Below, in pieces: positions 1 to 7,068 of a stretch of 16,803 bases of DNA. How positions within the stretch are numbered: position 1 is the first letter of the stretch; every line of letters begins with the position of its first letter. Location: contig CALMDF010000330.1 in NCBI GenBank assembly GCA_937864895.1, positions 1 to 16,803 of the forward strand, read 5' to 3'. The notes beneath the pieces were generated by a model. It was not told the origin of the DNA. It did not search any database and saw only the letters and a program-made list of their open reading frames with translations. Source of the stretch: an uncultured Holophagales bacterium (GTDB lineage: Bacteria; Acidobacteriota; Thermoanaerobaculia; UBA5066). The position numbers were made by a program, and so were the translations under genes.

Positions 1-581
1 ACCGCGTCGCGGATGAACATCCGGTCCTTCTCGTCCTCGTCGTTCGCGAAATAGGAGGCCATCCCCTCCATGAACCAGGTGGGGATGTTCGACGTGATCG
101 CCCGCGAGAGCCGGCCGCCGAAGAGGATCTCGTACTGGAAGATGTGCGTCAGCTCGTGCGCGATGAGGTTCTGGAGCTTCTCGTCGGGCAGGTCGATCGG
201 CAGGACCATCCGGTTGCGCGCCGGCTCGGCGAAAGCCCCGACGCCCTCCGGGATGAAGTTCATGATGATGTTGTTCTGCTCGAACTCCGCGTGCGTCACG
301 TAGAAGAGGAGCGGGATCGGCTTCGGGACCTGGTAGTTCAGCCGCCGCGACAGGTCGTCGTAGGCCGACTCGGCCATCGAGGCGACCTTCCCGAGCGCCG
401 CCTCGCCCCGGCCGTAGTGGTAGATCCTGAAGTGGGTCGACGAGTAGATCTTCCAGTCGAACCGGTCGTAGACGATCTTGTTCTGGCCCTGGGCCGCGGC
501 CGGGAGGGCCGGCGCGAGCAGGAACGCCGGGAAGACGGCCCCGAGAACGAGCCGGAGCGCTCGCCGCCTAGTCGAACACAT
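1..581 (-). CDS. Exported peptidase MA-like zinc protease, N-terminal part
   Basis: Partial gene: the start is at 581 and the reading frame runs off the left edge, giving 193 codons. Residues 1-31 form a Sec signal peptide: an arginine-rich n-region, a hydrophobic core, then an AAA-Q cleavage site. The mature part carries H142-E-L-T-H146, the HExxH zinc motif. About 26 residues later comes W-F-M-E172-G-M-A, the glutamate-bearing second motif typical of gluzincins of the peptidase MA-like group. It is therefore probably a periplasmic or surface zinc peptidase. In Acidobacteriota such domains are often followed by a WD40-like beta-propeller, but that part lies outside the window. The ATG overlaps the 3' end of the upstream gene by 14 bases, with GAGAGG nine bases before it, so translation is probably coupled. 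The class is fairly certain; the substrate is unknown. Confidence 0.85.
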   Translation of the reverse strand, partial: MCSTRRRALRLVLGAVFPAFLLAPALPAAAQGQNKIVYDRFDWKIYSSTHFRIYHYGRGEAALGKVASMAESAYDDLSRRLNYQVPKPIPLLFYVTHAEFEQNNIIMNFIPEGVGAFAEPARNRMVLPIDLPDEKLQNLIAHELTHIFQYEILFGGRLSRAITSNIPTWFMEGMASYFANDEDEKDRMFIRDA

Positions 582-1272
582 AGCGGTTGGCCTCTCTTTC
601 CCGGACGACGAACAGGCCGAGCAGCTGGCTCTCGAGCGAGAAGAGGTTCTCGAAGAGCCCGACCATCTCGTCGGCGGCCCGCCGGGACTTCTCCTTCTGG
701 TCCTTGAAGGTCTCCTGGTAGAGCTTCACCCCGGTCCTTCCGTCGAAGGCGAGGATCGTCGCCTCGAACGAGAAGCCGGTCGACTCGACGAAGACCTGGC
801 GGTAGTAGGTCCTCCCGTCGAGGCGGCTCGTGTACTCCTCGGTCTTGTAGCCCGACTTGTCCTCGACCCGGAAGTCGATGATCCCGGAGAGGAGGACCTC
901 GGCGCCGACGCGGGAGCCGAGCTCCCGCCAGAACTCCGTCGCCTCGCCGAGCGCCTTCAGCTCGGTCGAGGGGAGCTTGACGTCGGAGGGCATCGTGACG
1001 ACGTTCATCTTCGTCCGCCGGCCGATCTGCTTGCCGAGGTATCGGCGGAACTCCGCGTCGAGGTCGAGGTCCTTGACCCGCTGCGGCTCCTTCCGCTCGG
1101 AGAGCTTGCTCGCGACGAGGAAGGGCGCGAGGGAGATCCGCTCGCGACCCGTCACGGCGAGCTTGGGCCGGAGCGGGAGCTTCAGCCGCACCTCGGTGGA
1201 GCCGGCGGCCAGGGGCCGGGCCGCGGGCGCGAGGAGGAGGAGCGCGGCGAGGAGCGCGGGGGCTCTTCTCAT
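568..1272 (-). CDS. Secreted protein of unknown function
   Basis: A 234-residue protein with a clear Sec signal peptide (two arginines, a leucine/alanine core, likely cleavage after LAA at about residue 23) and no lipobox, so probably a soluble periplasmic protein. I do not recognise the family. The centre (about residues 120-200) reads as a mixed alpha/beta domain: G-A-E-V-L-L-S-G-I-I, then a charged loop and F-E-A-T-I-L-A-F-D. This loosely resembles periplasmic lipoprotein domains of the CsgG/LpoB/TolB-N type, but that is only a shape impression. Its start forms an ATGA overlap with the stop of the TPR lipoprotein gene, and its 3' end overlaps the protease gene. The three exported proteins are thus one operon and may act together in the envelope. 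The short overlap explains the lack of a clear Shine-Dalgarno. Confidence 0.85.
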   Translation of the reverse strand: MRRAPALLAALLLLAPAARPLAAGSTEVRLKLPLRPKLAVTGRERISLAPFLVASKLSERKEPQRVKDLDLDAEFRRYLGKQIGRRTKMNVVTMPSDVKLPSTELKALGEATEFWRELGSRVGAEVLLSGIIDFRVEDKSGYKTEEYTSRLDGRTYYRQVFVESTGFSFEATILAFDGRTGVKLYQETFKDQKEKSRRAADEMVGLFENLFSLESQLLGLFVVREREANRYVFD

Positions 1273-1682
1273 TTCGGTGTCGCCGTGGGCCCGGAGGCCC
1301 GCTGGAGAGAGGTGTAGTACTCGGCGAAGCGGGCGTAGTTGCGCTTGATCTTCGCGTCGTCCGGACGGAGCTCCAGGGCGCGCTTGTAGGAGGCGAGCGC
1401 CCGGGCCGTCTCCCCGACGGCCTCGAGGGCGACGGCGAGGTTGTTCAGGACCTCGGGGTCGTCCGGCGCGAGCTTCGCCGCGCGCTCGAAGCGGAAGAGG
1501 GCCTCCCGCCAGAAGCCACGCTGCGCCATCTTCGCGCCGTAGGCCTTCTGGTCGGCCGCCGCCTCCGCGGCGGCTTTCGCGTCGGCCGCGCCCCCGTCCT
1601 TCGAGGACGAGGCGCAGCCGAAGACGGACACGACGAGAGAGAGGGCGAGGCCGGATGCGAGTGCGCGGCGACGGTGTCTCAC
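1269..1682 (-). CDS. TPR-repeat lipoprotein
   Basis: The product is a small exported lipoprotein. A run of R-H-R-R-R and a hydrophobic stretch lead to a V-F-G-C lipobox, with the lipidated cysteine at residue 23 from this start. An alanine-rich linker follows, then about two tetratricopeptide repeats (residues 46-109), the second containing the canonical L-N-N-L-A-V-A-L-E pattern and ending in R-P-D-D. TPRs are protein-binding scaffolds, so it probably anchors partners at the membrane. I chose GTG 1682 because the ATG at 1694 lies inside a perfect TATAAT hexamer and could not be used by a transcript starting from it. If another promoter is used, the ATG adds four residues. It is the first gene of the exported-protein operon and its stop overlaps the next start (ATGA). 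Confidence 0.85.
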   Translation of the reverse strand: MRHRRRALASGLALSLVVSVFGCASSSKDGGAADAKAAAEAAADQKAYGAKMAQRGFWREALFRFERAAKLAPDDPEVLNNLAVALEAVGETARALASYKRALELRPDDAKIKRNYARFAEYYTSLQRASGPTATPK

Positions 1683-1692
1683 GGAGAGCGGC

Positions 1693-1700
1693 ATTATAGT
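1693..1700. promoter_or_regulatory. Overlapping divergent -10 elements (bidirectional promoter)
   Basis: The 8-base core ATTATAGT reads as a perfect TATAAT on the minus strand (1698 to 1693) and as TATAGT on the plus strand (1695-1700). The core sits at the centre of an inverted repeat, GAGCG (1686-1690) and CGCTC (1704-1708). It lies between the divergent TPR-lipoprotein and dprA genes. No convincing -35 is visible on either side. Predicted minus transcripts would begin within a few bases of GTG 1682; plus transcripts would start about 12 bases before dprA. Activity is inferred. Confidence 0.5.
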
Positions 1701-1718
1701 CAGCGCTCCCTACGCAAG

Positions 1719-2849
1719 ATGTGGTCCCACCGGATGCCCGCCGACATCGTCCTCTCCTGGAGTCTCCGCGTCCGCGGGTCCGGGTCGCGCGCCCTCTCCA
1801 GGCTCCTCCTCGCCGCGGGGTCGCCGGAGGCCGTGCTCGGTCGTCCTCCCGGGGAGGCGGCCGCGCTGGCCGGGGTCGGCCTCGCGGAGGTCGGGCCCCT
1901 CCTCGACCCCGAGCCCGCGCCCGGCTTCGGCGAGCTCAGGAGGCGGCTCGAGGCCTCGGGCGCGCGCGTCGTGACGATCTGCGACGCCGAGTACCCCGCC
2001 CTCCTCCGCGAGGCTCCCGACCCGCCCCCGTTTCTCTTCGTGAGGGGACGGCCCCTCGGCGACGGCCCCGTCGTCGCCCTCGTCGGGTCGCGGCGCGCCA
2101 CACGAAGCGGGATCGAGGCGGCGCGTCTCGTGGCGGCGGGCCTGGCCCGCGCGGGAGGCGTCGTCGTCTCGGGCTTCGCGCACGGGATCGACGCCGCCGC
2201 GCACGGCGCGGCCCTCGAGAACGGAGGGGAAACCTGGGGCGTCCTCGGCTGCGGGGTCGACGTCCCCTACCCGGCGGCCCACGACCGTCTCCGGGCGAGG
2301 ATGGTCGAGGGGGGCGCGCTCCTCTCCGAGCTGCCGCCGGGGACGGAGCCGCAGCCGTGGCACTTCCCGGTCCGCAACCGGATCATCGCCGGGTGCGCGC
2401 GGATCGTCGTCGTCGTCGAGGCCGCGCTGAAGAGCGGGTCCCTCATCACGGCCCGCTGCGCCGCGGAGGCGGGGCGCGACGTCGCCGCCGTGCCCGGCCC
2501 CGTCATCGGCGAGCAGTCCGCGGGCGCGAACGCCCTCCTCAAGGACGGGGCGATCCTCGGGCGCGACGCGGCGGACGTTCTCAGGGAGCTCCCCGACGAG
2601 GACGTCCTTCGCCTCCGGGCCGCGGCGATGCCGGTGGCGCCGGCGGGAGCGCGCGCGCCCGACGACCCGGACGCCGCGCTCGTCCTCCTCGCCCTCGACG
2701 GCGCCGAGCCGCGCGACGCGGACGCCCTCGCGGCGACGACCGGCCTCAGCGCCGCGCGCCTTTCGGCCGCGCTCGTCCTCCTCGAGCTGGACGGCCTCGC
2801 GGAGGCCCTCCCGGGCGCCCAGTTCGCCAGGAAGGGCGCCCGGGCTTGA
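1719..2849 (+). CDS. dprA: DNA processing protein DprA (Smf)
   Basis: DprA binds incoming single-stranded DNA and loads RecA during natural transformation; the gene is also widespread in bacteria not known to be competent. After an N-terminal helical HhH/SAM-like segment, the Rossmann-like domain begins near residue 118 with V-A-L-V-G-S-R-R-A-T. It contains G-F-A-H-G-I-D, G-C-G-V-D, P-V-R-N-R-I-I-A-G and K-S-G-S-L-I-T-A, all hallmarks of the family. The C-terminus (about residues 320-370) looks like the winged-helix DprA tail. The length of 376 residues is normal. Codons upstream of 1719 have many A/T third positions while those after it are nearly all G/C-ending, which favours this ATG; ATG 1734 is also possible. 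No Shine-Dalgarno is seen. It is followed 25 bases later by topA, the order known from Bacillus and many other phyla. Confidence 0.95.
   Translation: MWSHRMPADIVLSWSLRVRGSGSRALSRLLLAAGSPEAVLGRPPGEAAALAGVGLAEVGPLLDPEPAPGFGELRRRLEASGARVVTICDAEYPALLREAPDPPPFLFVRGRPLGDGPVVALVGSRRATRSGIEAARLVAAGLARAGGVVVSGFAHGIDAAAHGAALENGGETWGVLGCGVDVPYPAAHDRLRARMVEGGALLSELPPGTEPQPWHFPVRNRIIAGCARIVVVVEAALKSGSLITARCAAEAGRDVAAVPGPVIGEQSAGANALLKDGAILGRDAADVLRELPDEDVLRLRAAAMPVAPAGARAPDDPDAALVLLALDGAEPRDADALAATTGLSAARLSAALVLLELDGLAEALPGAQFARKGARA
2810..2844 (+). repeat. Perfect 11-bp inverted repeat at the 3' end of dprA
   Basis: The arm CCCGGGCGCCC (2810-2820) is perfectly complementary to GGGCGCCCGGG (2834-2844), with a 13-base loop. 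The hairpin ends two bases before the dprA stop codon and about 30 bases before the topA start. No T-tract follows, so it is not a classical intrinsic terminator. Both arms also contain the 8-base palindrome GGGCGCCC, 21 bases apart. It may modulate read-through or mRNA stability between dprA and topA, or bind a protein as DNA. Confidence 0.6.
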
Positions 2850-2874
2850 CAGGCGTGGCATCGTAGCCGGCCGA

Positions 2875-5496
2875 ATGTCGAAGTCTCTCGTCATCGTCGA
2901 ATCCCCGGCCAAGGCCGCCACCCTCGGGAAGTTCCTCGGGAAGGACTTCTCCGTCCTCGCCTGCTACGGGCACGTCCGGGATCTCCCCCGAAAGGGGATC
3001 TCGGTCGACCGGGAGAACGGGTACGAGCCGACGTACGAGGTCCTTCCCGGCAAGCAGAAGACGATCGCCGACCTCAAGCGGCACGCGAAGCTCGCGGACG
3101 ACATCTATCTCGCCGGCGACCCCGACCGCGAGGGAGAGGCGATCTGCTGGCATCTCCAGGAGCTCCTGAAGCCCTCGGCGCCGCAGGCGCGCTTCCACCG
3201 GGCCGAGTTCCACGAGATCACCAAGAGCGCCATCCAGAAGGCGATCGCGACCCCCGGCAACATCGACGAGAGCCGGGTCGCCGCGCAGCAGGCGCGCCGG
3301 GTCATCGACCGGATCGTCGGCTACGAGGTCTCCGACCTCCTCTGGAAGAAGGTCTGGCGCGGCCTCTCCGCGGGCCGGGTCCAGACGGTGGCCCTCCGGA
3401 TCATCGTGGAGCGCGAGGCGGAGCGGGAGCGCTTCCGCCCCGTCCCCTACTTCTCCGTCCCGCTCCAGCTCGCGAAGGGGGAGGCCCTCTTCCCGGCCCG
3501 GACCGTGGTCTGGCGGGGCGAGAGGCTCCGGTTCGACGGCACCGACCCGCGCCTCGCCACGCACGAGGCGGCCGCGGAGGTCCTGTCCCACATCCAGGCC
3601 TCCGCGCTCCGCGTCGTCTCCGTCGAGGCGCGCGAGAAGCGGACGAACCCGGTGCCCCCCTTCACGACCTCCAAGCTCCAGCAGGGGGCCGCGCGGACGC
3701 TCGGGTTCACCGTCCGCCGGACGATGCAGGTCGCGCAGCGGCTCTACGAGGGGCGGGCGATCGCGGGACGCGGCTCCGTCGGCCTCATCAGCTACATGCG
3801 CACCGACTCGACGCGCGTCTCCGAGGAGGCGCTCGCCGCCGTGCGGGGGTACATCGGCGCCACGTTCGGCGCCGACTCCCTCCCCGCCGAGCCCCGCCGC
3901 TTCAAGCAGAAGAAGGACGCCCAGGACGCCCACGAGGCGATCCGGCCCACGACGATGGACCTGCCCCCCGAGGCCGTCGCGGGGGACCTCTCTTCCGACG
4001 AGCTGAAGCTCTACCGGCTCATCTGGAACCGCTTCGTCGCCTCCCAGATGACGCCGTCCGTCTCCGACGTGACGACGGTCGAGATCGAGGCCGTGCGGGA
4101 GGGGAGCCCCGACGTCGCCGGCGTCCGCGCGAGCGGGTCGGTCCTGAAGGACGCGGGCTGGCTCCGCGTCTACGGCCAGAGCTCCGAAACGGAGGAAGCC
4201 GAGGGCGAGGGAAACGGCGACGCCGCCGAAGACGGAAGGACGCGCCTCCCGCAGCTCGCCGGGGGCGACGTGCTCCGGCTCGCCGAAGGCCTGGTCGAGG
4301 ACCACGAGACCCAGCCGCCGCCGAGGTTCAACGAAGCGTCGCTCGTGAAGTTCCTCGAGGAGAACGGCATCGGACGCCCGTCCACGTACGCCGAGATCCT
4401 CCGGAAGATCGAGGACCGCGAGTACGTGAGGAAGAAGGACCGCCGCTTCCTCCCGACCCTCCTCGGCCGGCTCGTCGTCGACCTCATGAAGGAGGGCTTC
4501 GACGACTTCTTCCAGACCGAGTACACGGCCCGGATGGAGGAGGAGCTCGACGAGGTCGAGGAGGGCAAGCTCGACTGGCGCAAGGCCGTCGCCGAGTTCG
4601 ACGGCCGCTTCACGAAGGACCGCGACCTGGCGCTGAAGAAGATGGTCTCGGTGAAGGCCGGGCTCCCGCTCGCCGACGTCCGCCGCCACCTCCCCGACTT
4701 CCCCCTTCCCGAGGGGGCCGGCGAGGCGTGCCCGAAGAGCGGCCACGAGCTGCGCCTGCGGATGGGCAAGAACGGCCTCTTCCTGGCCTGCTCCGGGTAC
4801 CCCGACTGCGACTACACCCTCGACCTCCCCGAGATCGAGGACGACCCGGTCGACGCCACGGAGCTCGAGGGGCAGACGTGCGACGAGTGCGGCAGCCCGA
4901 TGAAGCTCCGGACGGGGCGCGACGGGTCGTCCTTCCTGGGCTGCACGGCCTACCCGAACTGCCGCTCCACCGTCGCCGTGAAGGTCGCGAACGGGAAGGC
5001 CGAGGCCAGGCCCGACCGCCCGACGGGCGAGAAGTGCCCCCTCTGCGGCCACGATCTCGTCGCCAAGCATGGCCGCTTCGGCGACTACGTCGGCTGCACG
5101 AACTACCCCGCCTGCCGCTACCGGCCCCCGAAGCCGGTCACGTCGACGAACGTCGCCTGCCCCGACTGCAGGTCGGGCGAGATCCTCGTCAGGAAGGGGC
5201 GTTTCGGGCCTTTCTACGGTTGCTCGAACTACCCGACCTGCCCGCGGAACTTCCGGGCCCGCCCGGTGCCGAAGGCCTGCCCGTCGTGCGGGGCGCCCTA
5301 CCTCCTCGTGAGGGACCGGAAGGCCGGGGCGTTCTACGTCTGCGAGAAGGAGGCGTGCGACTTCGACGCCCCGGCCGCGGACCTCGACGCGTACGCGTTC
5401 GTCGCGAAGGTGCCGGATGCCGCGGCGCTCGCCGCGGCGGCCGCCGCGGCGGCGGAAAAGAAGAAGCCCGCAGCGAAGAGGGCCCGCAAGAGCTGA
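2875..5496 (+). CDS. topA: DNA topoisomerase I, type IA
   Basis: TopA relaxes negative supercoils through a transient 5'-phosphotyrosine link. The Toprim domain starts at residue 6 with I-V-E9-S-P-A-K-A and includes the D82-P-D84-R-E86 metal site. The catalytic tyrosine is Y307 in S-Y-M-R-T-D-S. The 873-residue length reflects a tail of five C4 zinc-ribbon-like modules starting near residues 619, 669, 721, 762 and 802. The first is degenerate: its CPxC is C619-P-K-S622, with serine in place of the second cysteine. An acidic glutamate/glycine-rich insert lies near residues 440-455. The protein ends in an alanine-rich then lysine/arginine-rich tail, encoded by a GCC/GCG-repeat stretch (about 5418-5457) and probably a DNA-binding extension. 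The ATG at 2875 gives the canonical N-terminus but has only weak Shine-Dalgarno signal, so it is probably expressed with dprA. Confidence 0.98.
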   Translation: MSKSLVIVESPAKAATLGKFLGKDFSVLACYGHVRDLPRKGISVDRENGYEPTYEVLPGKQKTIADLKRHAKLADDIYLAGDPDREGEAICWHLQELLKPSAPQARFHRAEFHEITKSAIQKAIATPGNIDESRVAAQQARRVIDRIVGYEVSDLLWKKVWRGLSAGRVQTVALRIIVEREAERERFRPVPYFSVPLQLAKGEALFPARTVVWRGERLRFDGTDPRLATHEAAAEVLSHIQASALRVVSVEAREKRTNPVPPFTTSKLQQGAARTLGFTVRRTMQVAQRLYEGRAIAGRGSVGLISYMRTDSTRVSEEALAAVRGYIGATFGADSLPAEPRRFKQKKDAQDAHEAIRPTTMDLPPEAVAGDLSSDELKLYRLIWNRFVASQMTPSVSDVTTVEIEAVREGSPDVAGVRASGSVLKDAGWLRVYGQSSETEEAEGEGNGDAAEDGRTRLPQLAGGDVLRLAEGLVEDHETQPPPRFNEASLVKFLEENGIGRPSTYAEILRKIEDREYVRKKDRRFLPTLLGRLVVDLMKEGFDDFFQTEYTARMEEELDEVEEGKLDWRKAVAEFDGRFTKDRDLALKKMVSVKAGLPLADVRRHLPDFPLPEGAGEACPKSGHELRLRMGKNGLFLACSGYPDCDYTLDLPEIEDDPVDATELEGQTCDECGSPMKLRTGRDGSSFLGCTAYPNCRSTVAVKVANGKAEARPDRPTGEKCPLCGHDLVAKHGRFGDYVGCTNYPACRYRPPKPVTSTNVACPDCRSGEILVRKGRFGPFYGCSNYPTCPRNFRARPVPKACPSCGAPYLLVRDRKAGAFYVCEKEACDFDAPAADLDAYAFVAKVPDAAALAAAAAAAAEKKKPAAKRARKS

Positions 5497-5499
5497 ACC

Positions 5500-5519
5500 G
5501 GGGCGCCGCGGGGCGCCCC
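5500..5519. terminator. GC hairpin between convergent topA and methyltransferase gene
   Basis: GGGGCGCC (5500-5507) pairs perfectly with GGCGCCCC (5512-5519) across a 4-base loop, three bases after the topA stop. It is the only strong structure in the 32-base gap between the convergent topA and methyltransferase genes, so it may serve both strands. There is no T-tract on either side, so termination may need Rho, or the hairpin may mainly protect 3' ends. Confidence 0.5.
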
Positions 5520-5528
5520 GCCGTCCCG

Positions 5529-6239
5529 TCAGGCGGGCCGGAGCGCGCGGAGAACCGTCCGGAAGCGACAGGGCCCGGCGCGCGGGAAGAGGCGGTCGAC
5601 GCCCCCGAGGAGCGGGTAGGGGCTGGCGGTGAAGAAGAGGTCCTCGACGAGGAAGCCCGCCGCGGAGACGAGGCGCGCGACCTCCGCCGAGGGGCGGACG
5701 GCGATGTGGTCCGCCTGCTGCAGGCCGGGGACGGCGGCCTTGATCCGCTCGGCCCAGTGGTCGAGGTTCGGCGTGTAGATCGCGAGCGCCCCGCCCGGGA
5801 TGAGGACGCGCCGCGCCTCGGCGAGGCACGGGGCGAGGACCCCGTCGGTGACGTGCTCGACGAAGTCGGCCAGGAGGACGGCGTCGAAGGACCGCTCCTG
5901 GAAGGGAGCGAGGTCGCGGGCGTCGGCCGTCTCGAACCTCACGTTCGCGAGCTCCCGGGCGCCGGCGGCGGAACGCGCGGCCGCGACGGCCGTCGCGGCC
6001 GCGTCGACGCCGACGACCTCGGCGACGAGCGGAGAGAAGAAGAAGGCGGTGTCGCCGCGTGCCGAGCCGACCTCGAGGAGCCGCATCGAGGAAACGGGCC
6101 TCACGGCGCGGAGGAGCGCCGCGTCGCGCTCGCGGTACTTCCGCTCGTTGCGGAAGAACCAGTGCGGGCGGTACATGGCCGCGTAGTACGCGTCGTCGTA
6201 GACCTCGGCGTTCGGGGCGAAGTCGGGGCGGGCGGGCAT
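5529..6239 (-). CDS. Class I SAM-dependent methyltransferase (paralogue A)
   Basis: A 236-residue Rossmann methyltransferase of the Methyltransf_11/UbiE-like type. SAM-binding motif I is L-L-E56-V-G-S-A-R-G-D63; the acidic end of beta-2 is V-V-G-V-D-A-A; motif II/III surroundings include D-F-V-E-H-V and R-R-V-L-I-P-G-G. A conserved N-terminal block H-W-F-F-R-N-E-R-K-Y-R-E-R-D is shared with the neighbouring gene and is not part of the generic fold. It may form the acceptor-binding lid. No signal peptide or membrane segment is seen, so it is cytoplasmic. The substrate is unknown; small molecules, lipids or glycans are all possible. It lies 34 bases downstream of its paralogue, on the strand opposite to the conserved topA-trmFO genes. 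A TACCAT hexamer seven bases before the ATG may be its own promoter. Confidence 0.9.
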   Translation of the reverse strand: MPARPDFAPNAEVYDDAYYAAMYRPHWFFRNERKYRERDAALLRAVRPVSSMRLLEVGSARGDTAFFFSPLVAEVVGVDAAATAVAAARSAAGARELANVRFETADARDLAPFQERSFDAVLLADFVEHVTDGVLAPCLAEARRVLIPGGALAIYTPNLDHWAERIKAAVPGLQQADHIAVRPSAEVARLVSAAGFLVEDLFFTASPYPLLGGVDRLFPRAGPCRFRTVLRALRPA

Positions 6240-6246
6240 CGGGGCG

Positions 6247-6252
6247 ATGGTA
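6247..6252 (-). promoter_or_regulatory. Candidate -10 of methyltransferase A (TACCAT)
   Basis: On the minus strand TACCAT lies seven bases before ATG 6239, with no Shine-Dalgarno in between. It fits the TANNNT pattern seen before other unit-heading genes here and would give a leaderless transcript. No -35 is recognisable. Evidence rests on position and on the repeated pattern. Confidence 0.3.
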
Positions 6253-6273
6253 CGGCCTCGGCGCGGCCGCGGC

Positions 6274-6978
6274 CTATTCCCGGACGGCCCGGAGGAGGAT
6301 CCGGTAGCGGAACGTCGGCCCGAGGAGAGGCAGGGGCGCGAGCGCCCGCTCGACCCAGCGGACGAGGGGGAAGGGCGAGACGCTCCAGGTCTCGAGGCCG
6401 ATCGCGAAGCCCGCCTCCCGGAGGAAGCGGCGATACTCGCCGACGCGCCGGACGGCGATGTGCTGAGGAAACTGCTTCAGGACGAAGTCGTGGGCCTTCA
6501 TCCGCTCGACGTAGTGGGCGCGGTCGGGCGTGTAGATCCCGAGCCGGCCCCCCGGCTTCAGGACCCTCCGGCACTCGCGGAGCATCGCGGCGAGCGTCGG
6601 GTCGTCGACGTGCTCGACGAGGTCGATCGCGGCGACGGCGTCGACGCTCCCGTCCGCGACGGGGGCGATGTCGGCGACGTCGGCCTCGAGCCAGCGGACG
6701 TTCCCGATCCCGAGCCGCGCGCGCGCGGCCTCGGCCATCGCGATCGCCTCGGGGGCGGCGTCGACGCCGACGACCTCGCGGGCGTGCCGGGCGAGCAGGA
6801 ACGTCACGTCGCCCCGGGCCGAGCCGAGCTCGAGGACGAGGTCCGAGGGGCCCGGCGCGACGACGGTGAGGACGTCCCGGTCCCGCTCGGCGTACTTGCG
6901 AGGCGGGTTCTTGAACCAGTGGTGGGGGTGGAGGCCCTTCCAGTACGCCTCGTCGTAGAGGTCCCGCTCGAACGTCAC
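6274..6978 (-). CDS. Class I SAM-dependent methyltransferase (paralogue B)
   Basis: A 234-residue cytoplasmic methyltransferase, paralogous to the next gene on this strand over its whole length. Shared blocks include Y-D-x-A-Y, H-W-F then K-Y-x-E-R-D, L-E-x-G-S-A-R-G-D (E50 here), E-V-V-G-V-D-A-A, V-E-H-V-x-D, R-R-V-L-x-P-G-G, I-Y-T-P, H-I-A-V-R and a terminal F-R-x-R-x-x-L-R-A-x-R. Between the conserved blocks the two differ considerably, so this is not a recent duplication. The start is GTG 6978; a TACACT hexamer six bases upstream and the absence of a Shine-Dalgarno suggest leaderless expression. It is divergent from trmFO, separated by 90 bases. The acceptor is unknown. The pair could act in sequence on one molecule or as a heterodimer, but that is speculation. 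Confidence 0.9.
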   Translation of the reverse strand: MTFERDLYDEAYWKGLHPHHWFKNPPRKYAERDRDVLTVVAPGPSDLVLELGSARGDVTFLLARHAREVVGVDAAPEAIAMAEAARARLGIGNVRWLEADVADIAPVADGSVDAVAAIDLVEHVDDPTLAAMLRECRRVLKPGGRLGIYTPDRAHYVERMKAHDFVLKQFPQHIAVRRVGEYRRFLREAGFAIGLETWSVSPFPLVRWVERALAPLPLLGPTFRYRILLRAVRE

Positions 6979-6984
6979 ACCGCG

Positions 6985-6990
6985 AGTGTA
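6985..6990 (-). promoter_or_regulatory. Candidate -10 of methyltransferase B (TACACT)
   Basis: On the minus strand TACACT stands six bases before GTG 6978. A transcript from it would begin at or next to the start codon. No -35 box is evident, and upstream sequence is C-rich. It is the minus-strand half of the divergent region 6979-7068. Confidence 0.35.
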
Positions 6991-7054
6991 GCGGGCGGGG
7001 AGGGAGCGCCAGACCGGTGTCCGGCGTCACCCAAACGCGGGCGGCCGGGTTCCC

Positions 7055-7060
7055 TACAAT
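7055..7060 (+). promoter_or_regulatory. Candidate -10 of trmFO (TACAAT)
   Basis: TACAAT (five of six bases match TATAAT) lies eight bases before ATG 7069. The only purine-rich stretch, GAAAGGA, ends one base before the ATG, too close for an ordinary Shine-Dalgarno. Initiation seven bases after the hexamer would give a leader of about two bases. No clear -35 is present. Confidence 0.45.
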
Positions 7061-7068
7061 GAAAGGAC

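Noticed and set aside
2846..2869. TTGACA (2846-2851) just upstream of topA as a -35 element.
   Set aside because: No -10 lies at 16-18 bases; the nearest TA-containing hexamer, TAGCCG, is only 12 bases away and lacks the final T. TTGAC overlaps the dprA stop and is probably coincidental.
1710..2921. Long open frames in both other frames and the opposite strand across dprA.
   Set aside because: They are compositional shadows; only the dprA frame carries recognisable motifs.
5418..5457. GC-rich repeat-like tract as a possible separate tandem repeat element.
   Set aside because: It is in frame and encodes the alanine-rich tail of TopA; there is no regular unit beyond alanine codons.
2746..5829. 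A 1027-codon open frame on the minus strand opposite topA.
   Set aside because: It lies antisense to an unmistakable topA. The product is arginine/glycine-rich low-complexity sequence, as expected for a shadow frame in high-G+C DNA.
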